A stretch of DNA of 15,863 nt from Proteiniphilum sp. UBA4084. Its GTDB lineage: Bacteria; Bacteroidota; Bacteroidia; Bacteroidales; Dysgonomonadaceae. The notes under the pieces are model-generated. The model was given only the letters and a program-made list of their open reading frames with translations. It was not told the origin of the DNA and searched no databases. The stretch spans positions 5,565-21,427 of the forward strand of contig DFYK01000024.1 of assembly GCA_002383605.1 (NCBI GenBank), in the 5' to 3' direction. Made by a program: the position numbers and the translations under genes. This document shows, piece by piece, positions 6,747 to 14,074 of the stretch (its first letter is position 1; every line of letters starts with the position of its first letter).

Positions 6747-7218
6747 ATTTATCAGCACCATCCTTTACGATCGGTATCTCCCGCTTCACACTCTGACTCA
6801 GTGAGATCATGGTCTCGGTAGCTACCACTCCCGGTATCTCCTGGATGCGATTATTCAGCAGGTCCATCAGATGTTCGTTGTCGCGTGCAAAGAGCTTGAT
6901 CAACAACGTATAGGGACCGGTGGTAAAATGACACTCCGTAACTTCGGGGATCTTATCGAACTCGGGAATTACATTTTTGTACATAGAGCCTTTCTCCAGT
7001 TTTACACCGATATAAGCACTGGATGCATAGCCAAGCACCTTGGGGTTTACATGATACCCGGAGCCTGTGATCACGTCGTTTTCGATCATTCGCTGCACAC
7101 GCTGATGAATGGCGGCACGTGAGACCCCACACTGTTCGGCTACATCCCTGAAAGGGATACGGGCATTTTGTGAAATAATCTCCAGAATCTGTCTGTCCAG
7201 TTTGTCAATTTTCTCCAT
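6745..7218 (-). CDS. Lrp/AsnC-family transcriptional regulator
   Basis: This 157-residue DNA-binding protein is of the feast/famine (Lrp/AsnC) type, which forms dimers to octamers and usually responds to an amino acid. The winged helix-turn-helix occupies about residues 4-60: KLDRQILEIISQNARIPF, then FRDVAEQCGVSRAAIHQRVQRM with the recognition helix, then the wing IENDVITGSGYHVNP. The ligand-binding RAM domain spans about 65-145 and includes ECHFTTGPYTLLIKLFA, where the usual TGdyD turn reads TGPYT, so the effector may differ from that of E. coli Lrp. The gene has its own promoter and shares a terminator with the convergent tRNA-Pro. It lies close to the tyrosine phenol-lyase gene, an attractive but unproven target. 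A 9-base inverted repeat around its promoter suggests autoregulation, which is common in the family. Confidence 0.92.
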   Translation of the reverse strand: MEKIDKLDRQILEIISQNARIPFRDVAEQCGVSRAAIHQRVQRMIENDVITGSGYHVNPKVLGYASSAYIGVKLEKGSMYKNVIPEFDKIPEVTECHFTTGPYTLLIKLFARDNEHLMDLLNNRIQEIPGVVATETMISLSQSVKREIPIVKDGADK

Positions 7219-7232
7219 GGAATATTCTCTTT

Positions 7233-7289
7233 ATAATTGTTACAAAAGTAATAAAAATCCACCATATTATGACAATTTGGAACAATTAT
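7233..7289. repeat. 9-base inverted repeat flanking the Lrp-type promoter
   Basis: ATAATTGTT at 7233-7241 and AACAATTAT at 7281-7289 are perfect reverse complements 39 bases apart, 48 bases centre to centre. They bracket the predicted promoter at 7243-7276. Paired sites around a promoter fit an oligomeric Lrp-type regulator bending or wrapping DNA, but the region is very AT-rich, so chance remains possible. Confidence 0.45.
7243..7276 (-). promoter_or_regulatory. Predicted promoter of the Lrp-type gene
   Basis: On the minus strand TACTTTTG (7243-7250) matches the -7 consensus TAnnTTTG exactly. ATTG (7273-7276) is a near match to the -33 TTTG, 22 bases upstream, slightly longer than usual. 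Transcription would start near 7237, about 18 bases before the ATG at 7218. This separates the gene from ispD upstream. Confidence 0.55.
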
Positions 7290-7336
7290 TTTAGCAATAA
7301 TCAATTTTTAGGTTAGATTTGTATCTAAAACGGCCA

Positions 7337-8035
7337 TCATTCTGTCGTTTTGATATAATTCTGCCACAAAGAATCGGCCAGCATCCAATCAAAGGGGGTG
7401 GTAATTTTAAAGTTGCTCTCCTCCCCTTTGATCAAGAGAATGCGCACTCCGCTCTTTTCAGCCAGGGAGGCATCGTCGGTAAACGCCGGATCGAAAGCGG
7501 TTTCATAAGCACTCTTTAATCGTGTTGCCGGAAATACTTGCGGAGTCTGAACCAACCTCAGCAATTGTCGGTCGAGGATCTGGCTACCATTCTCTGTAAG
7601 CAGGCGCACACTATTTGCTTCTTCTACCACCGGGATCACCCCGCAATCGTGCAGCCCTGCAGCTTCAAAACATCGCGCAATCAGGTCAGTTCCGACAAAA
7701 GGGCGGGCTGCATCATGCACTCCCACAATCTCCTCATCAGCGATCTCCACCAAACCGTTTTTTACGGAGTGAAACCGGGTTTCACCGCCCGCAACCACTC
7801 TATGAGGCACAATGAAATCATGAAGCCTGCACAACTCTTCCCACAGCAATTGAAATTCATCCGGCAACACCACCACGATTTTCATTTGTGGATTGTAATG
7901 ATGAAATGCCAGAATGGTATGCATCAACATGGGTATACCACCTATCGGTTGAAACTGTTTTGGCAGATCACCCCCTGCACGCAGTCCTTTACCGCCTGCC
8001 ACAATGATCGTACTCTCTTTTCGTTGGGAACTCAT
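7337..8035 (-). CDS. ispD: 2-C-methyl-D-erythritol 4-phosphate cytidylyltransferase
   Basis: IspD transfers CMP from CTP to MEP in the non-mevalonate pathway of isoprenoid precursor synthesis, in the cytosol. The 232-residue length is normal. The CTP-binding N-terminal signature is present as IIVAGGKGLRAGGDLPKQF (10-28), with the arginine and lysine (Arg19, Lys26) expected to contact the triphosphate. HRVVAGGETRFHSVKNGL, VGVHDAARPFV, and the C-terminal TDDASLAEKSG and FKITTPFDWMLAD match the family in order. Its ATG overlaps the xseB stop in an ATGA, so translation is likely coupled, and it is the last gene of an xseA-xseB-ispD unit. No terminator hairpin is evident behind it. Confidence 0.96.
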   Translation of the reverse strand: MSSQRKESTIIVAGGKGLRAGGDLPKQFQPIGGIPMLMHTILAFHHYNPQMKIVVVLPDEFQLLWEELCRLHDFIVPHRVVAGGETRFHSVKNGLVEIADEEIVGVHDAARPFVGTDLIARCFEAAGLHDCGVIPVVEEANSVRLLTENGSQILDRQLLRLVQTPQVFPATRLKSAYETAFDPAFTDDASLAEKSGVRILLIKGEESNFKITTPFDWMLADSLWQNYIKTTE

Positions 8036-8223
8036 ACGATGTCGTCAAGTATTTTCTGAAGTTCTTTCTCGGTCTTGGTCAGCTTCTCTTTACAAAAAGC
8101 AATCAATTGTGAAGCTCTTTTCACCTTTTCGGTCAGGAGATCTACATCCATTTCGCCAGACTCAATAGCCAACACTATGGTTTCCAATTCTTTTTTTGCC
8201 GAGTTATAGGTTAATTTTTCCAT
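8032..8223 (-). CDS. xseB: Exodeoxyribonuclease VII small subunit
   Basis: XseB is the small helical subunit that binds several copies to XseA to form exonuclease VII, which degrades single-stranded DNA from both ends and acts in mismatch repair and damage clean-up. The protein has 63 residues and is predicted to be nearly all helical: LTYNSAKKELETIVLAIESGEMDVDLLTEKVKRA is the family pattern (a helix, the ESGEMDVD turn, a second helix), with a Lys/Glu-rich C-terminus. It starts 31 bases after the xseA stop and its stop overlaps the ispD start by four bases. Confidence 0.93.
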   Translation of the reverse strand: MEKLTYNSAKKELETIVLAIESGEMDVDLLTEKVKRASQLIAFCKEKLTKTEKELQKILDDIV

Positions 8224-8254
8224 CTTTCATTCATTTCATTTTATCCACTAAAAT

Positions 8255-9532
8255 TCAGGATTGCTTTTTCTCCTGTGAATTATCTGACGTGCGCAACCCA
8301 GTAATCCGGGAAACAGAGATGCCATCCCTGAAGCGGGTTTCAATGGTATCATCCACCCCGAGATCCTGCATGGAGGTGACAATTTTTCCATCCTTCAGGG
8401 TGAGCGTATATCCGCGTCGAAGCACATTCTGAGGGGAGACCATCTGAACAAATTGCTCTCTTTTTTCTATTAAATGGCTTTGCTGCAACAGATGTTGTTT
8501 CAACGCATGCCCCATCGTCGCAGTAACCTGCTGTGTTCCTGCTGTCTCCTTTTGAAGTAAACGCATCGACTGGTGTACCACCTCTTTCGACAATGAAAAC
8601 AGAAGATTCTGTTCCTTCATGGCAATTGCCTCACTCGCCGATACCATTCTATCCTGCAACCCGATGAGATCAGAGAAAGTTTTCCATCCATCATTGATAA
8701 AAAACTCGGCCACGGCAGTAGGCGTCTTGGCGCGTGTATGCGCCACCATATCGAGCACGGTGACATCCCGTTCATGTCCGATCCCGCTTACCACCGGCAG
8801 TGGGAACTGAGCTACGTGGACAGCCACACCGTAAGAATCAAAGCAACTCAAATCGGATGTGGCCCCTCCTCCGCGGATGATGGCCACCGCATCGAACAGT
8901 TCTTTGTAGTGAAAGATCTTCTCCAGCGCAGCAATGACCGATCCTTCGCTCCTGTCACCCTGCATAATAGCAGGAAACAGTTTCGTATAAAAAACAAGTC
9001 GGGCCTGATTCTTTAGCAGCTGATCGCGAAAATCCTCATAGCCTGCAGCAGTAGGCGAGGAGATCACGGCAATGCGGTTTGCCGGTTCCGGCAGCGTGAG
9101 CTCTTTGTTGAGTGTGAGTACACCTTCCTCCTCCAGTTGTTTCAGCACCAGCTGCCGCTGGCGGGCAATTTCACCCAATGTGAATGAAGGATCAATATCA
9201 GTTACGGAAAGAGAGTAACCGTAAAGCTCGTGAAAGTCTACCGATACCCGGACAAGGACATTGATTCCCGATGTAAAAGGCTGACCTGTCTCCTGCTCAA
9301 AATAGACCGAGAGCATCTGAAAGACACCCGACCAGATTACGCCCCTGGCTTTCGCAACAATGGCCTGTCTGGCTGGATCTTTCTCGATAAACTCAAGATA
9401 ACAATGTCCGTTTCTGTTGGGGCGCACGTCGCTGGTCTCTGCCCGAATCCAATAGGTGTCGGGCAAGTGATCGCGAATGGCATCACGTACCCTGTAATTG
9501 AGTTCAGTCAATGAAAGCGATTTATCAAACAT
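8255..9532 (-). CDS. xseA: Exodeoxyribonuclease VII large subunit
   Basis: XseA is the catalytic subunit of exonuclease VII. The 425 residues start with an OB-fold domain (about 1-105: SLTELNYRVRDAI, WIRAETSDVRPNRNGHCYLE, VLVRVSVDFHELYGYSL). The catalytic domain follows, with NRIAVISSPTAAGYEDF, AIIRGGGATSDLSCFDS and VVSGIGHERDVTVLDMVAHTRAKTPTAVAEF, all close to the family consensus. A long helical region that binds XseB and the conserved LRRGYTLTLKDGKIV block complete it. Length and order are typical, and nothing essential appears missing. A -7 box lies just upstream of the ATG, so xseA is probably the first gene of the xseA-xseB-ispD operon, separated by 56 bases from the DUF4252 gene before it. 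Confidence 0.96.
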   Translation of the reverse strand: MFDKSLSLTELNYRVRDAIRDHLPDTYWIRAETSDVRPNRNGHCYLEFIEKDPARQAIVAKARGVIWSGVFQMLSVYFEQETGQPFTSGINVLVRVSVDFHELYGYSLSVTDIDPSFTLGEIARQRQLVLKQLEEEGVLTLNKELTLPEPANRIAVISSPTAAGYEDFRDQLLKNQARLVFYTKLFPAIMQGDRSEGSVIAALEKIFHYKELFDAVAIIRGGGATSDLSCFDSYGVAVHVAQFPLPVVSGIGHERDVTVLDMVAHTRAKTPTAVAEFFINDGWKTFSDLIGLQDRMVSASEAIAMKEQNLLFSLSKEVVHQSMRLLQKETAGTQQVTATMGHALKQHLLQQSHLIEKREQFVQMVSPQNVLRRGYTLTLKDGKIVTSMQDLGVDDTIETRFRDGISVSRITGLRTSDNSQEKKQS

Positions 9533-9551
9533 AGTTCCCTGTACTTACAAA

Positions 9552-9559
9552 CAAAAATA
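9552..9559 (-). promoter_or_regulatory. Predicted -7 box upstream of xseA
   Basis: On the minus strand TATTTTTG fits TAnnTTTG exactly, 19 bases before the xseA start codon. The -33 region is not a good match to TTTG. It lies in the 56-base gap after the DUF4252 gene, where no terminator hairpin is visible. Confidence 0.4.
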
Positions 9560-9588
9560 GCACAAATTCACCGATAACCCACACCTAC

Positions 9589-10071
9589 TTATTTTTTCTT
9601 ATCAAAACTTTTTGTCATCTGCTGCACATCCTGCAGTTTAAAATCCCCGAGGAACTGCATGATCACACTTTCATCATCATTGCCATCTACCACCATAATC
9701 AGCTCCTCTATATTTTCCGGCTTTCCTTTCATGAAAAAGTTAACAAGCTCACCATCCTCCGATTTTACACGCATCAGCAGCTCATAGTTCTGTTCCTTGA
9801 TGCGACTGTTGGCCACAGTCATCATCTCCTGTGCTATTTTTTTATTTTCGGATGTTAGGATGAGTATTGAGCTGAGCTTATCGATGAAATTGGTTACATC
9901 TACCCCGCTGAATTGTGTTTTGGATTCTTTGGGTAGCAACGACATCATGTTCTTCGAAATGTAGACACATGTAACGCCATCCATATCCGTAAATTTCTCA
10001 AACGGATTCTTTTGCGCAAATAACAATGTTGCAGCGAAAGTAAGTGCAAGAGTAAAAATTATTTTCTTCAT
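9589..10071 (-). CDS. DUF4252 family secreted protein (second copy in the cluster)
   Basis: This 160-residue protein has a clear Sec signal peptide (MKKIIFTLALTFAATLLFAQ, cleavage probably after Ala19 or Gln20). There is no cysteine at the cleavage site, so it is periplasmic and not a lipoprotein. The pattern FTDMDGVTCVYISKNMMSLLP near the start and YELLMRVKSEDGELVNFFMKG with EELIMVV further on fit DUF4252, a Bacteroidota family of unknown function. It resembles the protein at 11135-11590 over the C-terminal half (shared YEL block, a hydrophobic strand with F-K, then E-I/M-V-I/V, then L-x-G-x-K/F). It is the last gene of the DUF4252-ECF sigma-membrane protein cluster, 20 bases after the anti-sigma candidate. 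A part in envelope sensing or in the regulon output is an inference. Confidence 0.85.
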   Translation of the reverse strand: MKKIIFTLALTFAATLLFAQKNPFEKFTDMDGVTCVYISKNMMSLLPKESKTQFSGVDVTNFIDKLSSILILTSENKKIAQEMMTVANSRIKEQNYELLMRVKSEDGELVNFFMKGKPENIEELIMVVDGNDDESVIMQFLGDFKLQDVQQMTKSFDKKK

Positions 10072-10091
10072 TATCCTGTTTTTTTAATTTG

Positions 10092-10655
10092 TTATTTATT
10101 CTGTGATGTGTGATTTACCGCTGTGTTGGAAGCTTTCTCATTGAGCAGCTGATCAATTATTTTCAGCGTTTTATCGACCTGTTCATCGGCTTTTTCCATT
10201 GCGCTGGTTCCCTGCGAGAAATTGTGTGAAAACAGTTGCAATGCCTCCACAACTGCTTCCTGGGATTCCTGCGGTGTGTCGAATGTCTCTTTCAGCCCTG
10301 ATTGGCTCCCGGCGCTTTGGTATTGGTACCAAAAACCGATACCAATGATAAGCAAGACCGACGCTGCGATGCCAATGATCCGTTTTCTAAATTCGATTTT
10401 ACTGCGATCCGCAGCACGCTTTTTCTCTTGCGTCTCATGCATCTCCCACATATCGATCATGGAAGCCAATTTTTGTTCCAGTTCAGAGGGAACCGATATT
10501 CTAGCAGAAGAAAGGGCTTGAATAACATTTCGGCCTGCATCACTCCGCAGGGGGTCAGACTCCTGTGTTAAATAGTTAAGCAGCAGTTCTTCTTCCTTGC
10601 TGTTGGTTTCTCCCTTGTAGAACCGGTCGATCAATATCTCTACTTTATTTTGCAT
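10092..10655 (-). CDS. Single-pass membrane protein, probable anti-sigma factor
   Basis: This 187-residue protein has a cytosolic N-terminal part (1-90) with a helical start, MQNKVEILIDRFYKGETNSKEEELL, of the type found in Bacteroidota proteins encoded next to ECF sigma factors. One membrane segment follows at about 93-110 (IIGIAASVLLIIGIGFWYQ), then a periplasmic tail of about 75 residues rich in Gln, Ser and Glu. Positive residues before the segment (KKRAADRSK, FRKR) put the N-terminus in the cytosol. I chose ATG 10655; the frame reaches a TTG at 10667, but ATG is more likely. It overlaps the end of the ECF sigma gene by 11 bases, the usual arrangement of a sigma/anti-sigma pair. No zinc-binding HxxxCxxC motif is present, so it is not a ZAS-type anti-sigma. 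The function is inferred from position and topology. Confidence 0.7.
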   Translation of the reverse strand: MQNKVEILIDRFYKGETNSKEEELLLNYLTQESDPLRSDAGRNVIQALSSARISVPSELEQKLASMIDMWEMHETQEKKRAADRSKIEFRKRIIGIAASVLLIIGIGFWYQYQSAGSQSGLKETFDTPQESQEAVVEALQLFSHNFSQGTSAMEKADEQVDKTLKIIDQLLNEKASNTAVNHTSQNK

Positions 10656-11148
10656 ATATATTTTCAAATTTTTCTTTTATTGTTCTCCTTGCTCTCGACA
10701 AAAGCTGACGCACATTGGTTTGCGTGAGTTGCATTGCTTCTGCAACCTGCGGAATGGGAAGGTCGCTGAAATGTCGCAGGCGCACGGCCATTTGCTGTGC
10801 TTGGGGGAGCGTAGCAAGCAGGTCTTCCACATTCCCAAGCATCTCATTCTGTTCTATGCTGTTGTATGCTGATTCTTCTTCACACAAATCATACAGAGAT
10901 GAAGTCTGGATAGTTTGCCAGTTCAATTTGCGCCTGTACCTGTCTAAAGCCATGTTTCTTGTAATAGAGATGATGTAAGCTTCATCATGCTGCACTGTGG
11001 CCAGTGTCTCCCGTATCTTCCACAATTTTTCATAGACCTCCTGCACAATATCTTCTGCCTCTTGCCTGTCGCACGTGATGGCAAATGAAATCCTGTAAAT
11101 TAGTCCGTTAAACGGAAGAAACCGGCTTTTGAATTCATTTCCCTCCAT
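10645..11148 (-). CDS. ECF-type RNA polymerase sigma factor
   Basis: This 167-residue alternative sigma factor has only regions 2 and 4. Region 2 (about 7-75) reads FLPFNGLIYRISFAITCDRQEAEDIVQEVYEKLW, then AYIISITRNMALDRYRR with the -10 melting and recognition helices. Region 4 (about 108-160) reads LATLPQAQQMAVRLRHFSDLPIPQVAEAMQLTQTNVRQLLSRARRTI, with the -35-binding helix-turn-helix. I chose ATG 11148 (MEGNEFKSRF); the frame reaches a TTG at 11163. It overlaps the upstream DUF4252 gene by 14 bases and the downstream membrane protein by 11, so the cluster is one translationally coupled unit. The neighbour suggests membrane sequestration of this sigma factor until an envelope signal arrives (inference). 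Target promoters are unknown. Confidence 0.93.
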   Translation of the reverse strand: MEGNEFKSRFLPFNGLIYRISFAITCDRQEAEDIVQEVYEKLWKIRETLATVQHDEAYIISITRNMALDRYRRKLNWQTIQTSSLYDLCEEESAYNSIEQNEMLGNVEDLLATLPQAQQMAVRLRHFSDLPIPQVAEAMQLTQTNVRQLLSRARRTIKEKFENIYAK

Positions 11149-11590
11149 TACCCAGGTTTTCAATATCCGATGGTTTTATCTTACCTTTTAACAGTACGAG
11201 CTCTGGAGTGTCTCCCATGGTGATGATCACCATCTCACGAATCATGTTGTCCTGAAACTTTAAAAAGATGCGTACTTTCTCATCCGGTTCATTGCTGCTC
11301 ACAAAAAGTTCATATTGTTTATCCCTGAAGCTGAGAGCACGTTCGTTAAAACGATCTTTCACCTCCTTTGTGCATTCGTCGAGCGACAAGACACGGATAC
11401 CCGATATCTTACTGTCTGAATGTTTTTCGAGAAAAGGTTTTCCCATCATCATCGCCAATCCGTTCAGATTCACAGTTGAAGCGTTCGATTCCCGGGCAAA
11501 CTCCTTGTAAAGGGCATTCAGCGATGTCTGAGCGGATAGGGTTGCGACAAGCAGACCGCAGGCAAAAACCATTAAAATTCTTTTTTTCAT
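11135..11590 (-). CDS. DUF4252 family secreted protein (first copy, before the sigma factor)
   Basis: This 151-residue protein has a Sec signal peptide (MKKRILMVFACGLLVATLSAQ, cleavage after about residue 20) and no lipobox cysteine at the cleavage site, so it is probably periplasmic. The mature part begins with a helical TSLNALYKEFARES and has KQYELFVSSNEPDEKVRIFLK and IREMVIITMGDTPELVLLKG, matching the C-terminal half of the DUF4252 protein at 9589-10071. The two are therefore paralogues flanking the sigma/anti-sigma pair. It is the first gene of the cluster, with 84 bases between it and the protease gene upstream, and its stop lies inside the sigma factor gene. Function is unknown; a role as envelope sensor or modulator of the sigma pathway is inference from position. 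Confidence 0.82.
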   Translation of the reverse strand: MKKRILMVFACGLLVATLSAQTSLNALYKEFARESNASTVNLNGLAMMMGKPFLEKHSDSKISGIRVLSLDECTKEVKDRFNERALSFRDKQYELFVSSNEPDEKVRIFLKFQDNMIREMVIITMGDTPELVLLKGKIKPSDIENLGNGGK

Positions 11591-11641
11591 ACGATGACAG
11601 ATAATTGCATTACAAATAAGTCTTTATTATGAAGACGAACC

Positions 11642-11662
11642 TGTCTCGGTTTTGTGACAAAA
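11642..11662. promoter_or_regulatory. Palindrome upstream of the ECF sigma cluster
   Basis: TTTTGTGACAAAA at 11650-11662 is a perfect 13-base palindrome with one central base. It overlaps a second dyad, TGTC (11642-11645) with GACA (11656-11659). It lies in the 84-base gap before the first DUF4252 gene, about 60 bases from its ATG, where an operator would be expected. No clear -33/-7 pair is seen in the same gap, so an ECF-type promoter is possible. Confidence 0.35.
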
Positions 11663-11674
11663 TACTGCAGAAAA

Positions 11675-13321
11675 TTACATTGAAAACCGCAATACTTTTT
11701 GCTGGTAGGGAGATTTAAAAAGAAGATGGACAAACTTGTTGGTTTTTCTGAAAGAGACTGGAACCGTAATCTGCAATGATTCTTTTTCAAAGGTATGAGC
11801 CGAGATCAACTGACCTGATTCGTCGAGTAACCGCATCTCGTATGCATCGAAGGAGAAACCCGGTTGGTTTAACGAAATCAGGAAATGGTTTTTTGAAGGA
11901 CGGGTAACAGAAAAATATTGCTCTGCAACGAAATCCTGTTCCACATGTAGACTGCCGAGCACCTCACCATAAGCTTTTTGAAAATCGGGAATCCCGTTTC
12001 CATAGACAGAATCGGGCACCAAATACCTGTCAGATGATTTTTTGATGATTTTTATCAATTCTCCACGATGCAGTTCCGGGTTTACCGACCAGAGCGACGC
12101 AATCAGTCCTGCCAGAAATGGAGATGAGAGTGATGTGCCGTTGGTGAAGCCGATCTGTCCCTCCTGACCGATGGTGACAGTTCCTTTTCCCACCGACACC
12201 AGATCGGGCTTTATGCGGCCATCCTCCATGTGTCCACGCGAACTGAAGGAGGCGATGAGGCTGTCGGTACCCACTGCACCAATAGCCAATACATTTCTGG
12301 CATCACTGGGTGGTGTGACGTTCTGCCAGGGTTTGTTCCCTTCATTTCCAGCGCTGACCACCACAATCATTCCTTTATCAAAGGCCATGTCTGCAGCCAG
12401 TGACATCAGAGACACATCACCGGTAAGATCCGAAAAAGTATAGTTCAGTTGCTTATCATCGAAATGACTATATCCCAGCGAAGTGTTGATCAGATCAAGT
12501 CCAAGACTGTCGGCATACTCAATAGCCCGCACCCAGTAATCTTCCTCCACGGGAAACTCGCTTCGCACATCTTCGGAACGCAACAACCAGTATGTTGCTT
12601 CTGGTGCCGAACCCATCATCAATCCGGGTTGTGAAACTGCCATTGTCGACAACACCTTGGTACCATGATCACTCGTTGCAAACAGGTCACCCACAGGCAC
12701 AAAGTCCCTGAACCCCCGCACATCGGCTGTTTCGAACCAGGGAATCACATCGTAATTGGTGAATCCCGCATCAATCACCCCCACTTCGATCCCTTTCCCC
12801 CGGAATCCGGCCAGCATGAGTTTTTTCGCACCATGAACCGCAAACTGATCATGCGTAAGCCCAAAAGGATGATCGGATGAAGCAGATTGGGAACAATCAT
12901 TCTTTTCCAACCGTGGACGCATCTGCTCGCTGCTTTGCCAATCTTTTCCACGCCATACATATTTCACCGTATCCACAAAAGGGAGCGACATGACCTCGTT
13001 TATTGCCAGGCTGTCAGCAACCTGTACTGTCATGGTCCGAAACCATTTGCTGTATGAAACCACTTCACCACCAGCCTTCTCTATTAATTTGAAATAATCC
13101 TGCGAAATGGGAAAGTCGGTTTCATCGATGACCACATGCTGGCGTTGCTTTCTTTCGATCGCCTTTTTGGTAAGAAAACGGTTGGGTTCATCAAGGGAAT
13201 ATGCAGTTACACCCTTGTCCTTCAGATAAACACGAAACTTGTAATGGAGCGATTGTGAAGACAAATGCCCGAAAGAATGCAGTGAAAACAACAATGAAAT
13301 AAGTATGAATAAATTCCGCAT
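11675..13321 (-). CDS. Secreted subtilisin-like serine protease (S8 family)
   Basis: This 548-residue protease has an N-terminal signal peptide (about 1-22, hydrophobic FILISLLFSL core), so it is exported. Residues 25-125 look like a pro-region with the Bacteroidota pattern RVYLKDKG, LTKKAIERKQRQ, SYSKWFRTMTVQV. The S8 catalytic domain is complete: Asp184 in VGVIDAGF, His219 in SDHGTKVLSTM, oxyanion Asn326 in VVSAGNEGN, and nucleophile Ser397 in GTSLSSPFLAG. The last 80 residues (about 468-548) form a small beta-rich domain (RPSKNHFLISLN, MRLLDESGQLIS) that faintly resembles a type A sorting domain of the type IX secretion system, so it may reach the cell surface. The gene ends a minus-strand run, 23 bases after the 74-residue protein. 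It would supply peptides for the dipeptidases encoded nearby (inference). Confidence 0.93.
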   Translation of the reverse strand: MRNLFILISLLFSLHSFGHLSSQSLHYKFRVYLKDKGVTAYSLDEPNRFLTKKAIERKQRQHVVIDETDFPISQDYFKLIEKAGGEVVSYSKWFRTMTVQVADSLAINEVMSLPFVDTVKYVWRGKDWQSSEQMRPRLEKNDCSQSASSDHPFGLTHDQFAVHGAKKLMLAGFRGKGIEVGVIDAGFTNYDVIPWFETADVRGFRDFVPVGDLFATSDHGTKVLSTMAVSQPGLMMGSAPEATYWLLRSEDVRSEFPVEEDYWVRAIEYADSLGLDLINTSLGYSHFDDKQLNYTFSDLTGDVSLMSLAADMAFDKGMIVVVSAGNEGNKPWQNVTPPSDARNVLAIGAVGTDSLIASFSSRGHMEDGRIKPDLVSVGKGTVTIGQEGQIGFTNGTSLSSPFLAGLIASLWSVNPELHRGELIKIIKKSSDRYLVPDSVYGNGIPDFQKAYGEVLGSLHVEQDFVAEQYFSVTRPSKNHFLISLNQPGFSFDAYEMRLLDESGQLISAHTFEKESLQITVPVSFRKTNKFVHLLFKSPYQQKVLRFSM

Positions 13322-13344
13322 AAAAAAGATGTTGCTGCCTCCGG

Positions 13345-13569
13345 TTAATCTTTCCCGGTGAACCGTCCTCTTATCTGTTGCTTTCTCTTGAGTAAAAAAA
13401 ACAACGCCACCACCAGCAGGACACTGATACCTGTTACGGCAAAATATTCACTCCAGTTACCCGATTCTTTATATCGGGGGTAACTGATATAAGCCATGAT
13501 AGCCAAATAAATAAGCAACACAGCCGGAAAAAGAAAATGTTTTTTTATTTTTCGACTCATACGGTTCAT
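13345..13569 (-). CDS. Small two-helix membrane protein of unknown function
   Basis: This 74-residue protein has two predicted membrane helices, about 12-30 (FLFPAVLLIYLAIMAYISY) and 43-60 (FAVTGISVLLVVALFFLL), joined by a short loop (PRYKESGNWSEY). Both ends are strongly basic (KIKKH; KRKQQIRGRFTGKD), which puts them in the cytosol by the positive-inside rule. Its ATG overlaps the stop of the flavodoxin-like gene in an ATGA, so it is translated by coupling and is a real gene despite its size. I do not recognise a named family. A structural or anchoring role for the neighbouring flavoprotein is possible but not supported by any motif. Confidence 0.75.
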   Translation of the reverse strand: MNRMSRKIKKHFLFPAVLLIYLAIMAYISYPRYKESGNWSEYFAVTGISVLLVVALFFLLKRKQQIRGRFTGKD

Positions 13570-14069
13570 TTAGAAGTCTCATTATTTACTCCCGACATGC
13601 ATTGGGCAAAATGTTTGATTTTATCTTTTGAGAGTGCTACCTCCAGATCTTCTTTCTCGATCATCTGCGTGGTTACAATACGCTCCAAAATAGTTAATTT
13701 CAATTCATTTACCTCACCTCCAAAATAATCACGCACAACAGCACGACGGGCTAATTCATCCGGGAATGCATCATCGAGCTGCTTTTGTGCTTCCTCTCCT
13801 GTATGAAGGCAATTGATGAAAAGTCCAAGCCGTTTATCAGCAAGTTCATCCAGATGTTCCTCACAAAAAAAGGCTACTTCCTCCTGTATTTTCCCCGAAT
13901 GAATGGAACCGCCCACGATCACGGAATCATATTTGGTCAGATCCGGCACCATTTCCCTTTCGTTCAGATTGCAGATGTCCACTTTGCCATCAATCTGTTT
14001 GAACAGTTCACGGGCACATTTGTCCACAGTTCCGTGATTTGACGCGAAAATGATGAGCGTATTGTCCAT
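13566..14069 (-). CDS. Flavodoxin-domain protein (HemG-like)
   Basis: This 167-residue cytosolic protein has a flavodoxin-like fold that probably binds FMN. The N-terminal strand and phosphate-binding loop read TLIIFASNHGTVDK (4-17), and the second conserved block is YDSVIVGGSIHSGKIQEEV, as in HemG/Flavodoxin_5 proteins. GLFINCLHTGEEAQ corresponds to the third FMN-contact strand. The middle part is close to the menaquinone-dependent protoporphyrinogen oxidase HemG, but no other haem gene is near and the C-terminus differs, so I do not name it hemG. I chose ATG 14069; the frame extends to TTG 14078, which would overlap the pepD stop. It lies 5 bases after pepD and overlaps the 74-residue membrane protein by four bases. 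Confidence 0.85.
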   Translation of the reverse strand: MDNTLIIFASNHGTVDKCARELFKQIDGKVDICNLNEREMVPDLTKYDSVIVGGSIHSGKIQEEVAFFCEEHLDELADKRLGLFINCLHTGEEAQKQLDDAFPDELARRAVVRDYFGGEVNELKLTILERIVTTQMIEKEDLEVALSKDKIKHFAQCMSGVNNETSK

Positions 14070-14074
14070 AGATG

